Shown here: positions 51,489-60,519 of the stretch, piece by piece | How the letters are laid out: the number at the start of each line of letters is the position of its first letter | Position numbering within the stretch: the stretch's first letter is position 1 | Source: CAZDAW01 sp964503685 | GTDB taxonomy: Bacteria; Chloroflexota; Anaerolineae; Anaerolineales; Anaerolineaceae | Assembly (NCBI GenBank): GCA_964503685.1 | Contig: CAZDAW010000003.1 | Coordinates: 1 to 64,000 of the forward strand | Length of the DNA: 64,000 nt | Direction of reading: 5' to 3' | Notes under the pieces: generated by a model | Told to the model about the DNA's origin: nothing | What the model saw: the letters and a program-made list of their open reading frames with translations, nothing else | The model's database searches: none | Made by a program: the position numbers and the translations under genes

Positions 51489-52297
51489 AATAACGACGAA
51501 TATTCCACTTTTGGGAATACCGTTAATTTTCCACCAACTGTCGCATCCAAAACCTGACGGCCGTCTCTGACATAAGCATCCCGCGCCATACGGTAAGCGC
51601 GTTCAGAAGTTTCCAGGTCTGGCAACTGCCAGCGGAAACCCTTGCCAAAATACGCAGGAGAAAAATGATTAGGATCATCGCCGCCAGAAACGACCGTGGT
51701 ATTCGGCTTTCCCTGGGTAGTAAAATTATGATCCACACCAATTAAAATGACTTGTTGGAATCCGAAATGATAAGCAAGCTGCAAAGCGACATAAGTAACC
51801 GTTGCGCCTTCCCAGAGCCGATGGGCGGCATTTGTTGCAAACTTGGGGTTGGTATACGTTGTATAAAGAAAAGTTAAATCATCAGCAGGTTTAATCAGGT
51901 TTCGCGCCCGCCAGGGTAAAAATTTTGGGATCGTTAATTTACGGATATCCTCGGCGCATTGCTCAATGACCAGGCTATTTACCGAGAGGAAATAAGTCGT
52001 CGAAAATCCCAGTTCAGGAAACAGTAAGTAAATCCGGTTCATACCGAAAGTATATTCATTCTTGAGCAACGACAAATCCGTCTGCCGCAGGCTGGGGCCG
52101 TTTCCAATGATAAAGCACCGTTCTCCCCGGTGGCTGTCCTTCAATTCAGCCAACCTGGACTTACTCGCCCAGCGCAGCGGGTGAAAGGTGGCAGCCGGTA
52201 ACTCGGGCAAGCGCGCCAGCGTATCGCTGACTTCACGCGCCGTATTGAGCGCCCAATCAGGCAATAATTTCTTCGTTACTTCGCGTAAACTCATCAT
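51482..52297 (-). CDS. DUF115/CstII-like putative glycosyltransferase
   Basis: A 271-residue protein whose core FIIGNGPSLRQTDLSLLKNEYTFGMNRIYLL (spread over about 69-99) resembles the start of sialyltransferase CstII and the DUF115/Maf domain. In CstII the GNGPSL loop binds CMP-sugar. Later blocks LIGVDHNFT and SPAYFGKGFRWQLPDLE complete the likely fold. I infer transfer of a nonulosonic acid, consistent with neuB and CMP-transferase genes in the same locus. ATG 52297 overlaps the SDR stop (ATGA), supporting this start. DUF115 proteins in other contexts have different proposed roles, so the activity is not certain. Confidence 0.72.
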   Translation of the reverse strand: MMSLREVTKKLLPDWALNTAREVSDTLARLPELPAATFHPLRWASKSRLAELKDSHRGERCFIIGNGPSLRQTDLSLLKNEYTFGMNRIYLLFPELGFSTTYFLSVNSLVIEQCAEDIRKLTIPKFLPWRARNLIKPADDLTFLYTTYTNPKFATNAAHRLWEGATVTYVALQLAYHFGFQQVILIGVDHNFTTQGKPNTTVVSGGDDPNHFSPAYFGKGFRWQLPDLETSERAYRMARDAYVRDGRQVLDATVGGKLTVFPKVEYSSLFK

Positions 52298-53055
52298 TCT
52301 GTACTCAATCTGCAAGTTGCCCCGCCATCAACGATTAATGCCTGTCCGGTCATAAACGAAGATTGCGTTGAATCGGCCAAAAAGTAAATGGCGCTGGCAA
52401 TTTCTTCCGGCTTTCCAATCCGTCCAATCACCGTCTTGCTTGCCAGGTTATCCAACCGGGCGTCAACAGATTGCCCGCTCAGATGTCCACGCTGCAAACC
52501 GGCGCGTAGCATGGGCGTATCCACGGCCCCCGGTAAAACAGCATTGACCCGAACATTATCGGGGGCAAATTCAATGGCGAGGGCGCGCGTCAATGCCAGT
52601 AAACCACCTTTGCTGGCCGCATAAGAGGCAATATTAGGCGATGTTGCAACTGCATGAACAGACGAAACATTGACAACGGCTCCTCCTCCGGCAGCTTTCA
52701 GCAAGGGATAAGCCAGTTTTACACCTAAAAACACTGAACGCAAATTGGATGCCATGACCGCATCCCATTCTTCCACACTGGTCTCGAGAACAGGTTTAGC
52801 AATCTGTATTGCAGCGTTATTGACCAGAGCATCTAAACTTGTGCAGAATGATTGCGCTTTTGAATAAATTAATTTCAATTCCTCAGGGTCTGAAATATCG
52901 GCCTGAATATAGAAACCCGTTTCAGGAAAAGTCTCACCGAATGGAGAACGATCAACTCCAATCACCCGCCAACCTGCACTGGTGAAAGCTCGTACAGTTG
53001 CCCGTCCAATACCACCGGCCGCGCCGGTAATTAACATAGTTCGCATCATGTTCAC
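52294..53055 (-). CDS. SDR family oxidoreductase
   Basis: A 253-residue classical short-chain dehydrogenase. The cofactor motif TGAAGGIGRATV is at about residues 10-21 and VNNAAI near 83. The catalytic Ser is in NVSSVHAV and Tyr-x3-Lys in SYAASKGGLLALTRA. PGAVDTPML and VDGGATCRL are the usual C-terminal parts. Substrate is unknown. The gene is in a row with a 2-hydroxyacid dehydrogenase and a CMP-transferase, separated by 12 and 4 bases. The three may supply one activated acidic residue for the glycan. Confidence 0.88.
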   Translation of the reverse strand: MNMMRTMLITGAAGGIGRATVRAFTSAGWRVIGVDRSPFGETFPETGFYIQADISDPEELKLIYSKAQSFCTSLDALVNNAAIQIAKPVLETSVEEWDAVMASNLRSVFLGVKLAYPLLKAAGGGAVVNVSSVHAVATSPNIASYAASKGGLLALTRALAIEFAPDNVRVNAVLPGAVDTPMLRAGLQRGHLSGQSVDARLDNLASKTVIGRIGKPEEIASAIYFLADSTQSSFMTGQALIVDGGATCRLSTE

Positions 53056-53067
53056 TATTCCATTCCT

Positions 53068-54042
53068 TTAGCTCGTCTTTTGTAATGAAGTCAGATCCGC
53101 ATGAGATATTCCTAACCCCTCCAGCAAATTGCGTATGGTATTCCAGTGAACGCGCTCCCAGGCTGCCGGACTGGAATTGGAATTATGCGGCGCCAATAAA
53201 ACATTATCCATTTTCATCAATGGGCTATTAACAGGCAACGGCTCAACCTCAAACACATCCAGGGCAGCGCCTGCGATGCGGCCCTGTTGTAAAGCGCTGA
53301 CTAAAGCCGGTTCGTCAATAAGCGAGCCGCGGGCTGTATTGATTAAAACTGCTGAGGGTCTCATCCAGGCGAAGGACTTTTCATTCATCAAATGGTAACT
53401 GGTAGGATTCAAATCACAATTCAGACTGACAAAATCGGCCCGACTTAATAAATCTTCAAATGAAGTCATCTCGATCCCATTTTCAATAATGAAATCTGGA
53501 GCAATCTCAACGATATCATTTCCTAATAATTTCATCCCAAACACACGCGCCCGACGTAAAACCGCTTTACCAACATTACCTACACCGACCACACCCAGGG
53601 TACATTCACTGAGAGAACGCCCCGGGATCTTATCCCACTGCCCGGCTTTCATATTTTGATCCATCCACTTAAAATGCCGCGCAAATTCCAATATGTACCC
53701 AAGTACACTATCCGATACCGGCATCGTAAAAGCATTAGGGGTATTGCGCACCTGAATCCCCAAACGATTGGCTGCCTGCCGATCAATCGAATCGATTCCC
53801 GTTCCCCACTTGGAAATCACCTTCAACCTGGGCAGGCATGCTTCCAGAACTCGCGGTGTGTAACGATCATCGCCGCAAACAGTACCATCAAATTGCCCGG
53901 CGTAAGCCATCAATTCATCCTCTGAGAGGCGTTCACGGACTTCAGGAATGATTAACTTCAACCCATAATGTTCAAACACTGATCGAAATCGATCTATAAA
54001 TGGAATCATATATGGGGCTGTCAAAAGCACAGTGGTCATCAT
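53068..54042 (-). CDS. D-isomer-specific 2-hydroxyacid dehydrogenase
   Basis: A 324-residue member of the phosphoglycerate dehydrogenase-like family. NAD-binding GVVGVGNVGKAVLRRA lies near residues 148-163. The catalytic Arg is in NTARGSLIDEPALV, the Glu in VFEVEPLP, and the His in LLAPHNSNSS. The N-terminal WGTGIDSIDRQAA fits PGDH-type enzymes, but it lacks a C-terminal ACT domain, so it is unlikely to be the serine-pathway enzyme. It sits between an SDR and a CMP-sugar transferase gene in the glycan locus, suggesting it reduces or oxidises a 2-oxo/2-hydroxy acid for that pathway. Confidence 0.87.
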   Translation of the reverse strand: MMTTVLLTAPYMIPFIDRFRSVFEHYGLKLIIPEVRERLSEDELMAYAGQFDGTVCGDDRYTPRVLEACLPRLKVISKWGTGIDSIDRQAANRLGIQVRNTPNAFTMPVSDSVLGYILEFARHFKWMDQNMKAGQWDKIPGRSLSECTLGVVGVGNVGKAVLRRARVFGMKLLGNDIVEIAPDFIIENGIEMTSFEDLLSRADFVSLNCDLNPTSYHLMNEKSFAWMRPSAVLINTARGSLIDEPALVSALQQGRIAGAALDVFEVEPLPVNSPLMKMDNVLLAPHNSNSSPAAWERVHWNTIRNLLEGLGISHADLTSLQKTS

Positions 54043-54046
54043 GTTT

Positions 54047-54712
54047 TCAAGTCCTTCGGTTCAACATAAACTCTGCCATTTGAAAATCAATTTCATCGTC
54101 GATATCCAGCGCTTCTGTGGGGTCAATCTCAAACATTAGCGGCCGCTCGCCCAGGCGATTGCGCCGGGCTGACAATATCTGTGATGTAAATATATAAATG
54201 CAGGAATTTTCTTCATAAACCGGCGGCAAGTCCTGGGTTTGCAATAAGATGGCCGGATTATGATTAATCGGTCGCGTCAGGCTATCCCACAAACGGGTTT
54301 GCATACGGGTTACAGTAAAGAGTGAATCAAAAGCCGGGTAATGATTCGATAACGTTTGAATCGCCCGTGAAATTGTTTCCGGTTTGAGCAAAGGGTTGGT
54401 GCTGTGTGTTTGCAGGTAAAACTCCCCTGGCACCTGAGAAATATCATACATTAAAATTTCATTCATCGGAACCGTGTCAGCCCGCATCGATTCGGGCCGT
54501 TCAAGAATTTGAACCCTGGGGAAATGCTCTCGAACGCCCTCCATAATGACCGGGCTATCTGTATCCACAACAATTTTACTGATTTCCGGACAGGTTAACA
54601 ACGTGTTCAAGATATAATGATAAAGGGGCTTACCGGCGATTGGTCGAAAATTTTTTTCCGGTACCCGCTGAGAATGATGCCGCATCGGTACAAGCGCAAC
54701 ACATTGAATCAT
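54047..54712 (-). CDS. CMP-sugar (acylneuraminate-type) cytidylyltransferase
   Basis: A 221-residue protein of the NeuA/KdsB family that couples CMP to an acidic sugar from CTP. The N-terminal VALVPMRHHSQRVPEKNFRP corresponds to the nucleotide-binding loop, though the usual ARGGSK is changed to MRHHSQ. QTHSTNPLLKPETI and the terminal DIDDEIDFQMAE (metal-binding Asp pair) are present. It lacks the HAD domain fused in the other CMP-transferase of this window. Two distinct CMP-transferases in one locus suggest two different CMP-activated acids. Confidence 0.85.
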   Translation of the reverse strand: MIQCVALVPMRHHSQRVPEKNFRPIAGKPLYHYILNTLLTCPEISKIVVDTDSPVIMEGVREHFPRVQILERPESMRADTVPMNEILMYDISQVPGEFYLQTHSTNPLLKPETISRAIQTLSNHYPAFDSLFTVTRMQTRLWDSLTRPINHNPAILLQTQDLPPVYEENSCIYIFTSQILSARRNRLGERPLMFEIDPTEALDIDDEIDFQMAEFMLNRRT

Positions 54713-54714
54713 TT

Positions 54715-55692
54715 TTACTCTCTCTGCTTCTGTTCAATAGAATCCCTTACATCAGAGCCTTCATTATACCAAATCGGTTCGATACTCCTGGTAAATTTTT
54801 CCTGGATCATTTCAGGTTGAGCCGGGTAATAAAAAGCCTGCTTCAATGGAATGGTTAACGGCCCCGATTGGCGAAATCCGCGATAAGTGCCCCAAAATTG
54901 CATCAGACGAAACCAGACAATACTTTTCCAGTTTACGCCTAATACGCGTTTCTTCCTTGCACTTTTCATGTCTGACAACATATTTGCTGTAAACAAACGG
55001 ATAAAATCCGTCAGGCGGAAATGTTCATGCGGATAGATCTGTTTGAAAGCCATCCCCTCACGTCGATAACGATTATATACGCCCCGTGGCCTTTCATTAT
55101 GCACGTGGATGATTTCTGCTTCAGAAACGTAAGCTATCCCTAACCCCTGATCTAAAGCCCACTTAGCCCACGCCAGGTCTTCCAGAGCAGGCAGGGTCTC
55201 ATCGTAAGGATGTTTTTGCCATAAAGAACGACGGATAGCCGCATTTGCATTATTGCAAAATGGATGAAATTGCCGGCGACACGACTGTTCTGCGAACCAG
55301 GTGGAAAAAATTTGATGTTCCGAAAATTGAGTCGTTGAACAACCGCGTTGTTTACCATAAGTCAACGCGCAGGTTTGTTCCGAGAACGGCTCAATTAATG
55401 TCTCCAACCAATCTGGATATACTGGGTATACGTGAGCGCTGGCAATTACAACATACTCACTCTGGGCAGCCGCAATTCCTCGATTGAGCGACCTTCCGAA
55501 GGTGAATTCATTTGGCTGGATATGGACAACCTTCACCGGATAACGCAGAGCTATTTCCACTGTATGATCAGTTGACCCAGAATCCACCAGAATAATTTCG
55601 ACATCTTTGAGAGTCTGCTGGGTGATACCGGTTAAGAGGCGTGATATATGCTTCTCTTCATTGAATGCACGGATGATAACAGAGCAATTCAT
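54715..55692 (-). CDS. Glycosyltransferase family 2
   Basis: A 325-residue GT-A enzyme, more distant from the two other GT2 proteins here. Motifs are CSVIIRAFNEEKHISRLL at the N-terminus, VDSGSTDHTVEIA near 36-48, and VVIASAHVYPVYPDWL where the DXD is replaced by SAHV. EDLAWAKWAL (the ED catalytic motif) follows near 166. The SAHV form is seen in rhamnosyltransferase-like members. The last ~100 residues are basic and may bind membrane. It lies two bases from the CMP-transferase gene on one side and one base from the capsule-type gene on the other. Confidence 0.88.
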   Translation of the reverse strand: MNCSVIIRAFNEEKHISRLLTGITQQTLKDVEIILVDSGSTDHTVEIALRYPVKVVHIQPNEFTFGRSLNRGIAAAQSEYVVIASAHVYPVYPDWLETLIEPFSEQTCALTYGKQRGCSTTQFSEHQIFSTWFAEQSCRRQFHPFCNNANAAIRRSLWQKHPYDETLPALEDLAWAKWALDQGLGIAYVSEAEIIHVHNERPRGVYNRYRREGMAFKQIYPHEHFRLTDFIRLFTANMLSDMKSARKKRVLGVNWKSIVWFRLMQFWGTYRGFRQSGPLTIPLKQAFYYPAQPEMIQEKFTRSIEPIWYNEGSDVRDSIEQKQRE

Positions 55693-55693
55693 A

Positions 55694-57310
55694 TTATTCG
55701 TTCAAAACAAATGGCTTATCAAATAGGATCCCGTCAGCCAGAATTCCCATGACGGGGGAATTCTGAGGTAATAATGTGTTATAAGTAAAAGGCTTCAGTC
55801 GCACATACCCTTTCCAAAAACCATCTTCCTGTAAGAAATTTCCAAAAGGCAAGGAGACTCTGAAAAGCTGATAATATAAGAATCGGCGCGCCTGGCGTTG
55901 GAATTCAGAAGGGAAAGGTACCTTATCAACTGCTAAAAATTTTTCAGCCTGATCACAATAATCCTGCGGGGTTGTGGGCAAATATACCGTTGGGTATTGG
56001 GTGAAACGGGCCTTTCCACCGCATAATACCGGGGCTCCCATAATCGATGCTTCGAGGCCAATAGTAGAATTATAAACCATGCTAAATTTGGCCTGGCGAA
56101 TCAACTCGTAGGAATTGATATACTCCAAAGAATCGACAAACATGACATTAGGCAATTCATCCACTTTATTTCGCTTTACCCAGCCGCGCACGTTTTCACG
56201 GCTTTCCTTACCGGGGCGCATTTCATCTGGATGAGCGCGAATCACAAACAACGTTTCCGGGTGGGCGCGAATGATATCCAAGATAACATCCAGCCAGGCG
56301 AACATATCAGTGAAAACCGTGTTCGCATGTCCCTGGCTGGTATCAAAAATCACATTGGTAAAAACAGGCACAATCTGCTTAAATTTTTTTGCCCTTTCGA
56401 TAAACTCGGCGCTCAAACCTTGAATATCTTGCCAGAAACGAATACCCGCCATGGTAAAGTTTCCCTGAAAACGCTGCGCCAGGTAAGCATCCAGGCGTTG
56501 ATCTTGTTCAGGAGACAGATCAAAATCATCTGGTATGTGAATCGGATAAGCGGTCGCCTCGCCGGTGGTAAAAAAGCAGGTAAAGGGTTGTAAACCAACC
56601 TCGTGAGTAATGACTCGAATTTTCCGCTGCTTTGCCACCCATCGGGCTGTCGCTTCCGGGTAAGTCATTCCATTGAACAATACAATGGCCTGGGGATGTG
56701 TTTTCTCAACAAGCGCCGTGAATGTTTGCGCGACCCGCCAGGCTGAAAGAATATACTCCCGCAGCAGATAGCGTGTGGCCGCATTATCCTCCAATGTGTG
56801 ACAACGTAATGCCCAGCGTAATGAAGGCAAGACAATCGCGCCCAACGGTATATTATGATGTTCAAACTGCATCAATGCTGATAGATCGAGCGATTCCAAC
56901 GCCTTCGCTAAGGCAGAGTCAATTTCATAAGTAAACTCACACATAGCAGCATCGGCGTACAAACGGCGCGACTGCGCCATACATTCCCCGCAGGGCGGAT
57001 TCTTCGCCGGGTTATCCTTATCAGTGCCAAGCATGCAGCGACTCATCCCCGCTCGGCAAACGAAATGGACCACCGGAACGCCGCGCATCCGCACAGCCCA
57101 GGACGCAATCAGAGAAAAACCTGCATTTAAGCTCATCCCAGAGAGACGCGTGGACGCATTAAAGAAGATTACCGGTCGTTCCTGTTCGTCAACGCTCACT
57201 CTGGCATTGATCTGACCTGCAATCCATTTGATCTGACGATCATTCTGCCAGCGCGCCAGAAGTCGTCTGACGCCATTGTAATATTTGAAAAATAAACCAG
57301 GTTTATCCAT
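55694..57310 (-). CDS. Capsule-type (KpsS/CDP-glycerol transferase-like) GT-B protein
   Basis: A 538-residue protein whose C-terminal half resembles the capsule-synthesis/GT-B group that includes KpsC/KpsS Kdo transferases. Supporting blocks are HPETLFVIRAHPDEMRPGKES near 350-370, SLEYINSYELIRQAKFSMVYNSTIGLEA and APVLCGGKARF. The N-terminal third holds a Cys-rich segment (FVCRAGMSRCMLG, then PPCGECMAQSRRL) that could bind a metal. No transmembrane segment is seen. A role in transferring an acidic sugar from a CMP donor is plausible given the two CMP-transferases in the locus, but is not shown. Confidence 0.75.
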   Translation of the reverse strand: MDKPGLFFKYYNGVRRLLARWQNDRQIKWIAGQINARVSVDEQERPVIFFNASTRLSGMSLNAGFSLIASWAVRMRGVPVVHFVCRAGMSRCMLGTDKDNPAKNPPCGECMAQSRRLYADAAMCEFTYEIDSALAKALESLDLSALMQFEHHNIPLGAIVLPSLRWALRCHTLEDNAATRYLLREYILSAWRVAQTFTALVEKTHPQAIVLFNGMTYPEATARWVAKQRKIRVITHEVGLQPFTCFFTTGEATAYPIHIPDDFDLSPEQDQRLDAYLAQRFQGNFTMAGIRFWQDIQGLSAEFIERAKKFKQIVPVFTNVIFDTSQGHANTVFTDMFAWLDVILDIIRAHPETLFVIRAHPDEMRPGKESRENVRGWVKRNKVDELPNVMFVDSLEYINSYELIRQAKFSMVYNSTIGLEASIMGAPVLCGGKARFTQYPTVYLPTTPQDYCDQAEKFLAVDKVPFPSEFQRQARRFLYYQLFRVSLPFGNFLQEDGFWKGYVRLKPFTYNTLLPQNSPVMGILADGILFDKPFVLNE

Positions 57311-57339
57311 GAGTACAACAGATCAAACACACCCCAATT

Positions 57340-58860
57340 TCATTGACAGCCCGGCCGGGTATCGGCCTCTTTGAGGTAAAGATTGTCTTTTAATAAGCCA
57401 TAATGCGAGTTGAAATAAGTATCAAACACAACCCGGAAAGAATTAACCGGCGATATATTTGCATATAATTTTTGATTGCCGCCATCAGGGAGATAATAGG
57501 CGTTGAGGATTTCATATAAACGCTCACCTCTTATCTGAAAACCATGATCGCCCTGAAGGATGATAATAGGTGGAGTTTTTGATTCTTTGATGATCGTGTT
57601 GAGTATTGGAATCAGCCGTTGATTTAAATATTTGACCTGATCAACATAACCCTTGCGATAAACCTCTGAAGTCAACGCATCTTCACCCACTTCATACTGA
57701 TCTGATTCTTTTTTTACGCCATTCGGTGAAAACACAAAGGGCTGGTGAGGAATTAAAACATGGGCAAACACAAATTTTGGCCCCGCCATCTCAGGCAATG
57801 CCTGTAACTCATCCAATACGAATAATTGTCGGTTCACATGGGCAGTGGTTTGCCCATTACCCTGGCCAATCCAATGCAGGAAATCATAAAAGGTGAAACC
57901 TGCTGAATAATTTATCAATAACGTTTCAAAACCATTCACCGGTTCGAGAATATGATATTGATGCTTTCCGATCGAAGTGGGGGTGAGGTAAACATCGCCT
58001 GTGCGAATTTCAGACCACGGATAACCTGTTTCAAAAGCGACTATCTTGTATCCCAATTCTTGAAGTGAAACCTGAACAAGGCTATCAGGAATATGATAAG
58101 AAAGGCGTGTCTTAACCTCATCAAACGACTTCAAATAATCCATTGCCAGGGCAGAGGTAATCGAGATATGCGACCCCAAATAATTCGAGCGGCTGCAACG
58201 CGCCACATAAAACCCCAAATCTTCGAGTTGCGCTAAGAATTCCGAATTATCAAATCCCAGGTATTGCTGCATGCTGTCATCCCGTCCGTACATATCCAGG
58301 ATGATGTAATAAATATCGGGTAGGGCGCCCTGATCCGGCTTTTGTAAATGCTCAACAATATGCGCTTTGTTAGCTCCTGAAAAATTGCTTTGCAGATTGA
58401 CCCAGAAGAAATTTCCCAACTGAAACAGCGGTAGAATAAATAAAGCGATTGAAACAACATTCAGCGCCCAAATCGCGGTAGCAGCTGGTTGCCATTTTCT
58501 AATGATTAACCAGACTCCCAATAAACCCAGTCCAATCCAGATCGGTATCAGAAACCGGTGTCTGCCAAGAACCAGGCCCCCAATCGGGTGTTTCATTAAA
58601 TACCAATAGACATGGCCGTAAGAATGAAACAATCCAACCAACAACCCGCAAATCAATGCAGATTTAACGCCATCACGTAACAGAAGCCATAGGCATATAT
58701 ATAAAAGAATAGTACCCAATAATGCAACCACAATCGAACGCAATGCATCAATCGGGTAATAAATTTCCAGGATATTACCGGCCATCAAACTGATGACAGG
58801 GTAAATGCCTAACAATATCGGAAATATTGGAAGTGAATTCTTGCTCTTCTTGAAAGTCAA
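57340..58860 (-). CDS. Membrane sulfatase/phosphoglycan transferase-like protein
   Basis: A 506-residue protein with about five N-terminal hydrophobic segments (residues 10-155) and an extracytoplasmic alkaline-phosphatase-superfamily domain from about 180. Markers are PDIYYIILDMYGRDDSMQQYL (first metal Asp), the SRSNYLGSHISITSAL nucleophile region, HVLIPHQPFVF, and LQGDHGFQIRGERL (Asp-His metal pair). The architecture recalls phosphoethanolamine and phosphoglycerol transferases or sulfatases acting on surface glycans. The nucleophile Thr/Ser cannot be fixed by eye. It starts one base before the next gene upstream ends, so it belongs to the glycan operon. Confidence 0.78.
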   Translation of the reverse strand: MTFKKSKNSLPIFPILLGIYPVISLMAGNILEIYYPIDALRSIVVALLGTILLYICLWLLLRDGVKSALICGLLVGLFHSYGHVYWYLMKHPIGGLVLGRHRFLIPIWIGLGLLGVWLIIRKWQPAATAIWALNVVSIALFILPLFQLGNFFWVNLQSNFSGANKAHIVEHLQKPDQGALPDIYYIILDMYGRDDSMQQYLGFDNSEFLAQLEDLGFYVARCSRSNYLGSHISITSALAMDYLKSFDEVKTRLSYHIPDSLVQVSLQELGYKIVAFETGYPWSEIRTGDVYLTPTSIGKHQYHILEPVNGFETLLINYSAGFTFYDFLHWIGQGNGQTTAHVNRQLFVLDELQALPEMAGPKFVFAHVLIPHQPFVFSPNGVKKESDQYEVGEDALTSEVYRKGYVDQVKYLNQRLIPILNTIIKESKTPPIIILQGDHGFQIRGERLYEILNAYYLPDGGNQKLYANISPVNSFRVVFDTYFNSHYGLLKDNLYLKEADTRPGCQ

Positions 58861-58861
58861 A

Positions 58862-60244
58862 TTATTTCCGTTCCATCAAAAACAAAGCTCTCTGCGAATC
58901 TTGAATGGAAACAACCTCATGAATGGTAAATTTTTCCTGGAAAGCCTCGGTAAATTTCTCGACGGTATAATCCGTAAAAATATCTTCCCGGCTGGTTAAT
59001 AAGCGCTGAACCTGTGAGTCGCTCTTGGGAACGAATTCGATGATTAGCCATTTTCCAAGCTGGTGGAAAAATTCTGCAAGCTGAGTCAACGGAACGTTAT
59101 TGGAAATTGCCAGATGATGAATAACCGCCAGAGCCAGAACTGCATCCGCAGGTCCTCGTTCAATCATGGATGAACGCTCTTTATTCTGCCAGCCGATCGC
59201 CGGGCTGGGATTGGTCAGATCCATTACCAGAGGCAGCATATTCTTCTCTTTTCTCAAGATACATGCCTGGTAATTTTGTTCAACCGCGGCCGGGTCGATA
59301 TCCAGAGCAATTGTCGGTATCCCAGCATCGCTGGCAATTCGAGAAAAATATCCGTTGTTGGCGCCAACATCCCAAACGCTTCCCGGCTTGATTTGCTCAA
59401 TAAATTTCTTAACCAACTGCGCTTTATTATCCTGGGCGCGATTTGTGTAATTTGTGTCGCTATAATACTCGGCCCATTCAGTTCCGGCCGGTTTCCAGGT
59501 TAACCGCTTAACTGCCCCTTCCAGGCTGTCCACCAAACCCAAAAGCGCCATCTTGCCGAATCTTTGGCTCACATTGGCTTTATTAACTTCTTTATCCGAA
59601 TAACGCTTCTGCGCAGCAGCATGCAGATGAATATGGGTCATCAAACCCATATTCCAGCGCGTTTTCGCTGGGAGCAATTTGCTCGCCAGGTCCAACGGCA
59701 CACCATCAATATAAACCCGCAGCAATTGATTCAAGCGCACATCACAGTAAGCCATTAAGGCCAGCGGCGACAGGAAATGCTGGCAGAACTGACGATAAGC
59801 AACCCACGGTTTGCCTTCTTCATATTTTTCAAAAGAAAGCGTATCGATCATTACCGGTTTGCCATTATGAAATTGGATATTATAAGCGCTGGCATCTTTC
59901 AGAGACATCCCCGCTTCCAAAGCCAGTTTTTGAATTCGCAGCGTTACCAGCGCTGCATCTCTAAGCTGGCTGAAACTCCATTCATAGGGATATGAAATAA
60001 ATGCTACCGGCTCAGGTTTAATAACCTTGTACGCCAGCGCAGCAATTTCTGGTTTCAGGTCAACATCTTGATGCGGGATGATCAATCCTTTTTGGGCCAA
60101 TGCCTCATACAATCCCGAACTCATCAACAAATCATAATTCTCTCTATAGATTTGGTTAACCTGGCGGTATAAAATTCCATCTCTATGAAAAATAAATCCG
60201 CTTGGATCGCGGAATGAGGCCGAATGTTTTTGCGAGTTATTCAT
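58862..60244 (-). CDS. Kinase-like and SAM methyltransferase fusion protein
   Basis: A 460-residue protein starting at MNNSQKHSASF (60244), whose ATG overlaps the small upstream gene's end by eight bases. Residues 1-190 contain LKDASAYNIQFHNGKPVMIDTLSF. This reads like a kinase catalytic loop (Asp-x4-Asn) followed by a metal-binding Asp, as in aminoglycoside-phosphotransferase-type folds. From about residue 285 a methyltransferase follows: SVWDVGANNGYFSRIASDAG (motif I), TIALDIDPAAVEQNY, and DAVLALAVIHHLAI. It may phosphorylate and methylate a glycan end, as chain-terminating enzymes do, but this is inference. The kinase reading needs structural support. Confidence 0.78.
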   Translation of the reverse strand: MNNSQKHSASFRDPSGFIFHRDGILYRQVNQIYRENYDLLMSSGLYEALAQKGLIIPHQDVDLKPEIAALAYKVIKPEPVAFISYPYEWSFSQLRDAALVTLRIQKLALEAGMSLKDASAYNIQFHNGKPVMIDTLSFEKYEEGKPWVAYRQFCQHFLSPLALMAYCDVRLNQLLRVYIDGVPLDLASKLLPAKTRWNMGLMTHIHLHAAAQKRYSDKEVNKANVSQRFGKMALLGLVDSLEGAVKRLTWKPAGTEWAEYYSDTNYTNRAQDNKAQLVKKFIEQIKPGSVWDVGANNGYFSRIASDAGIPTIALDIDPAAVEQNYQACILRKEKNMLPLVMDLTNPSPAIGWQNKERSSMIERGPADAVLALAVIHHLAISNNVPLTQLAEFFHQLGKWLIIEFVPKSDSQVQRLLTSREDIFTDYTVEKFTEAFQEKFTIHEVVSIQDSQRALFLMERK

Positions 60245-60494
60245 TTTCCTGTTGCACGTCTTCCTGTTGAACATCATCCTGATTGGTTTTGTTCTTGGAG
60301 AACAATCTTTGGAAAAAAGTGGTTATCTTTTTCCAATACACTTTCACCAAATATCCCAGCCCCAACAAACTGGCTAACAGAATTTGAATTAAAAAGCTGC
60401 CCGATCCTGGATCCAGATAAGCATGCTCTTTTATCAGAGGCGCTAATAATCCAGTGAGCCAATAATTGATAGTATTTAAAAATAATGTAGTCAT
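60237..60494 (-). CDS. Small membrane protein with YLDPGSGS motif
   Basis: An 85-residue protein with one predicted helix at about residues 33-52 after the motif AYLDPGSGSFLIQ (about 25-37), then a basic VKVYWKKITTFFQRLF segment and an acidic Gln/Asp/Glu tail with the repeat DVQQE. Small proteins with this motif recur beside sulfatase- and methyltransferase-type genes in polysaccharide loci. Their role is unknown and they may scaffold membrane enzymes. AAGGAAG precedes the ATG. The stop lies inside the next gene's start region. Confidence 0.8.
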   Translation of the reverse strand: MTTLFLNTINYWLTGLLAPLIKEHAYLDPGSGSFLIQILLASLLGLGYLVKVYWKKITTFFQRLFSKNKTNQDDVQQEDVQQENE

Positions 60495-60519
60495 TCAACT
60501 TCCTTTCACAAACGATACT

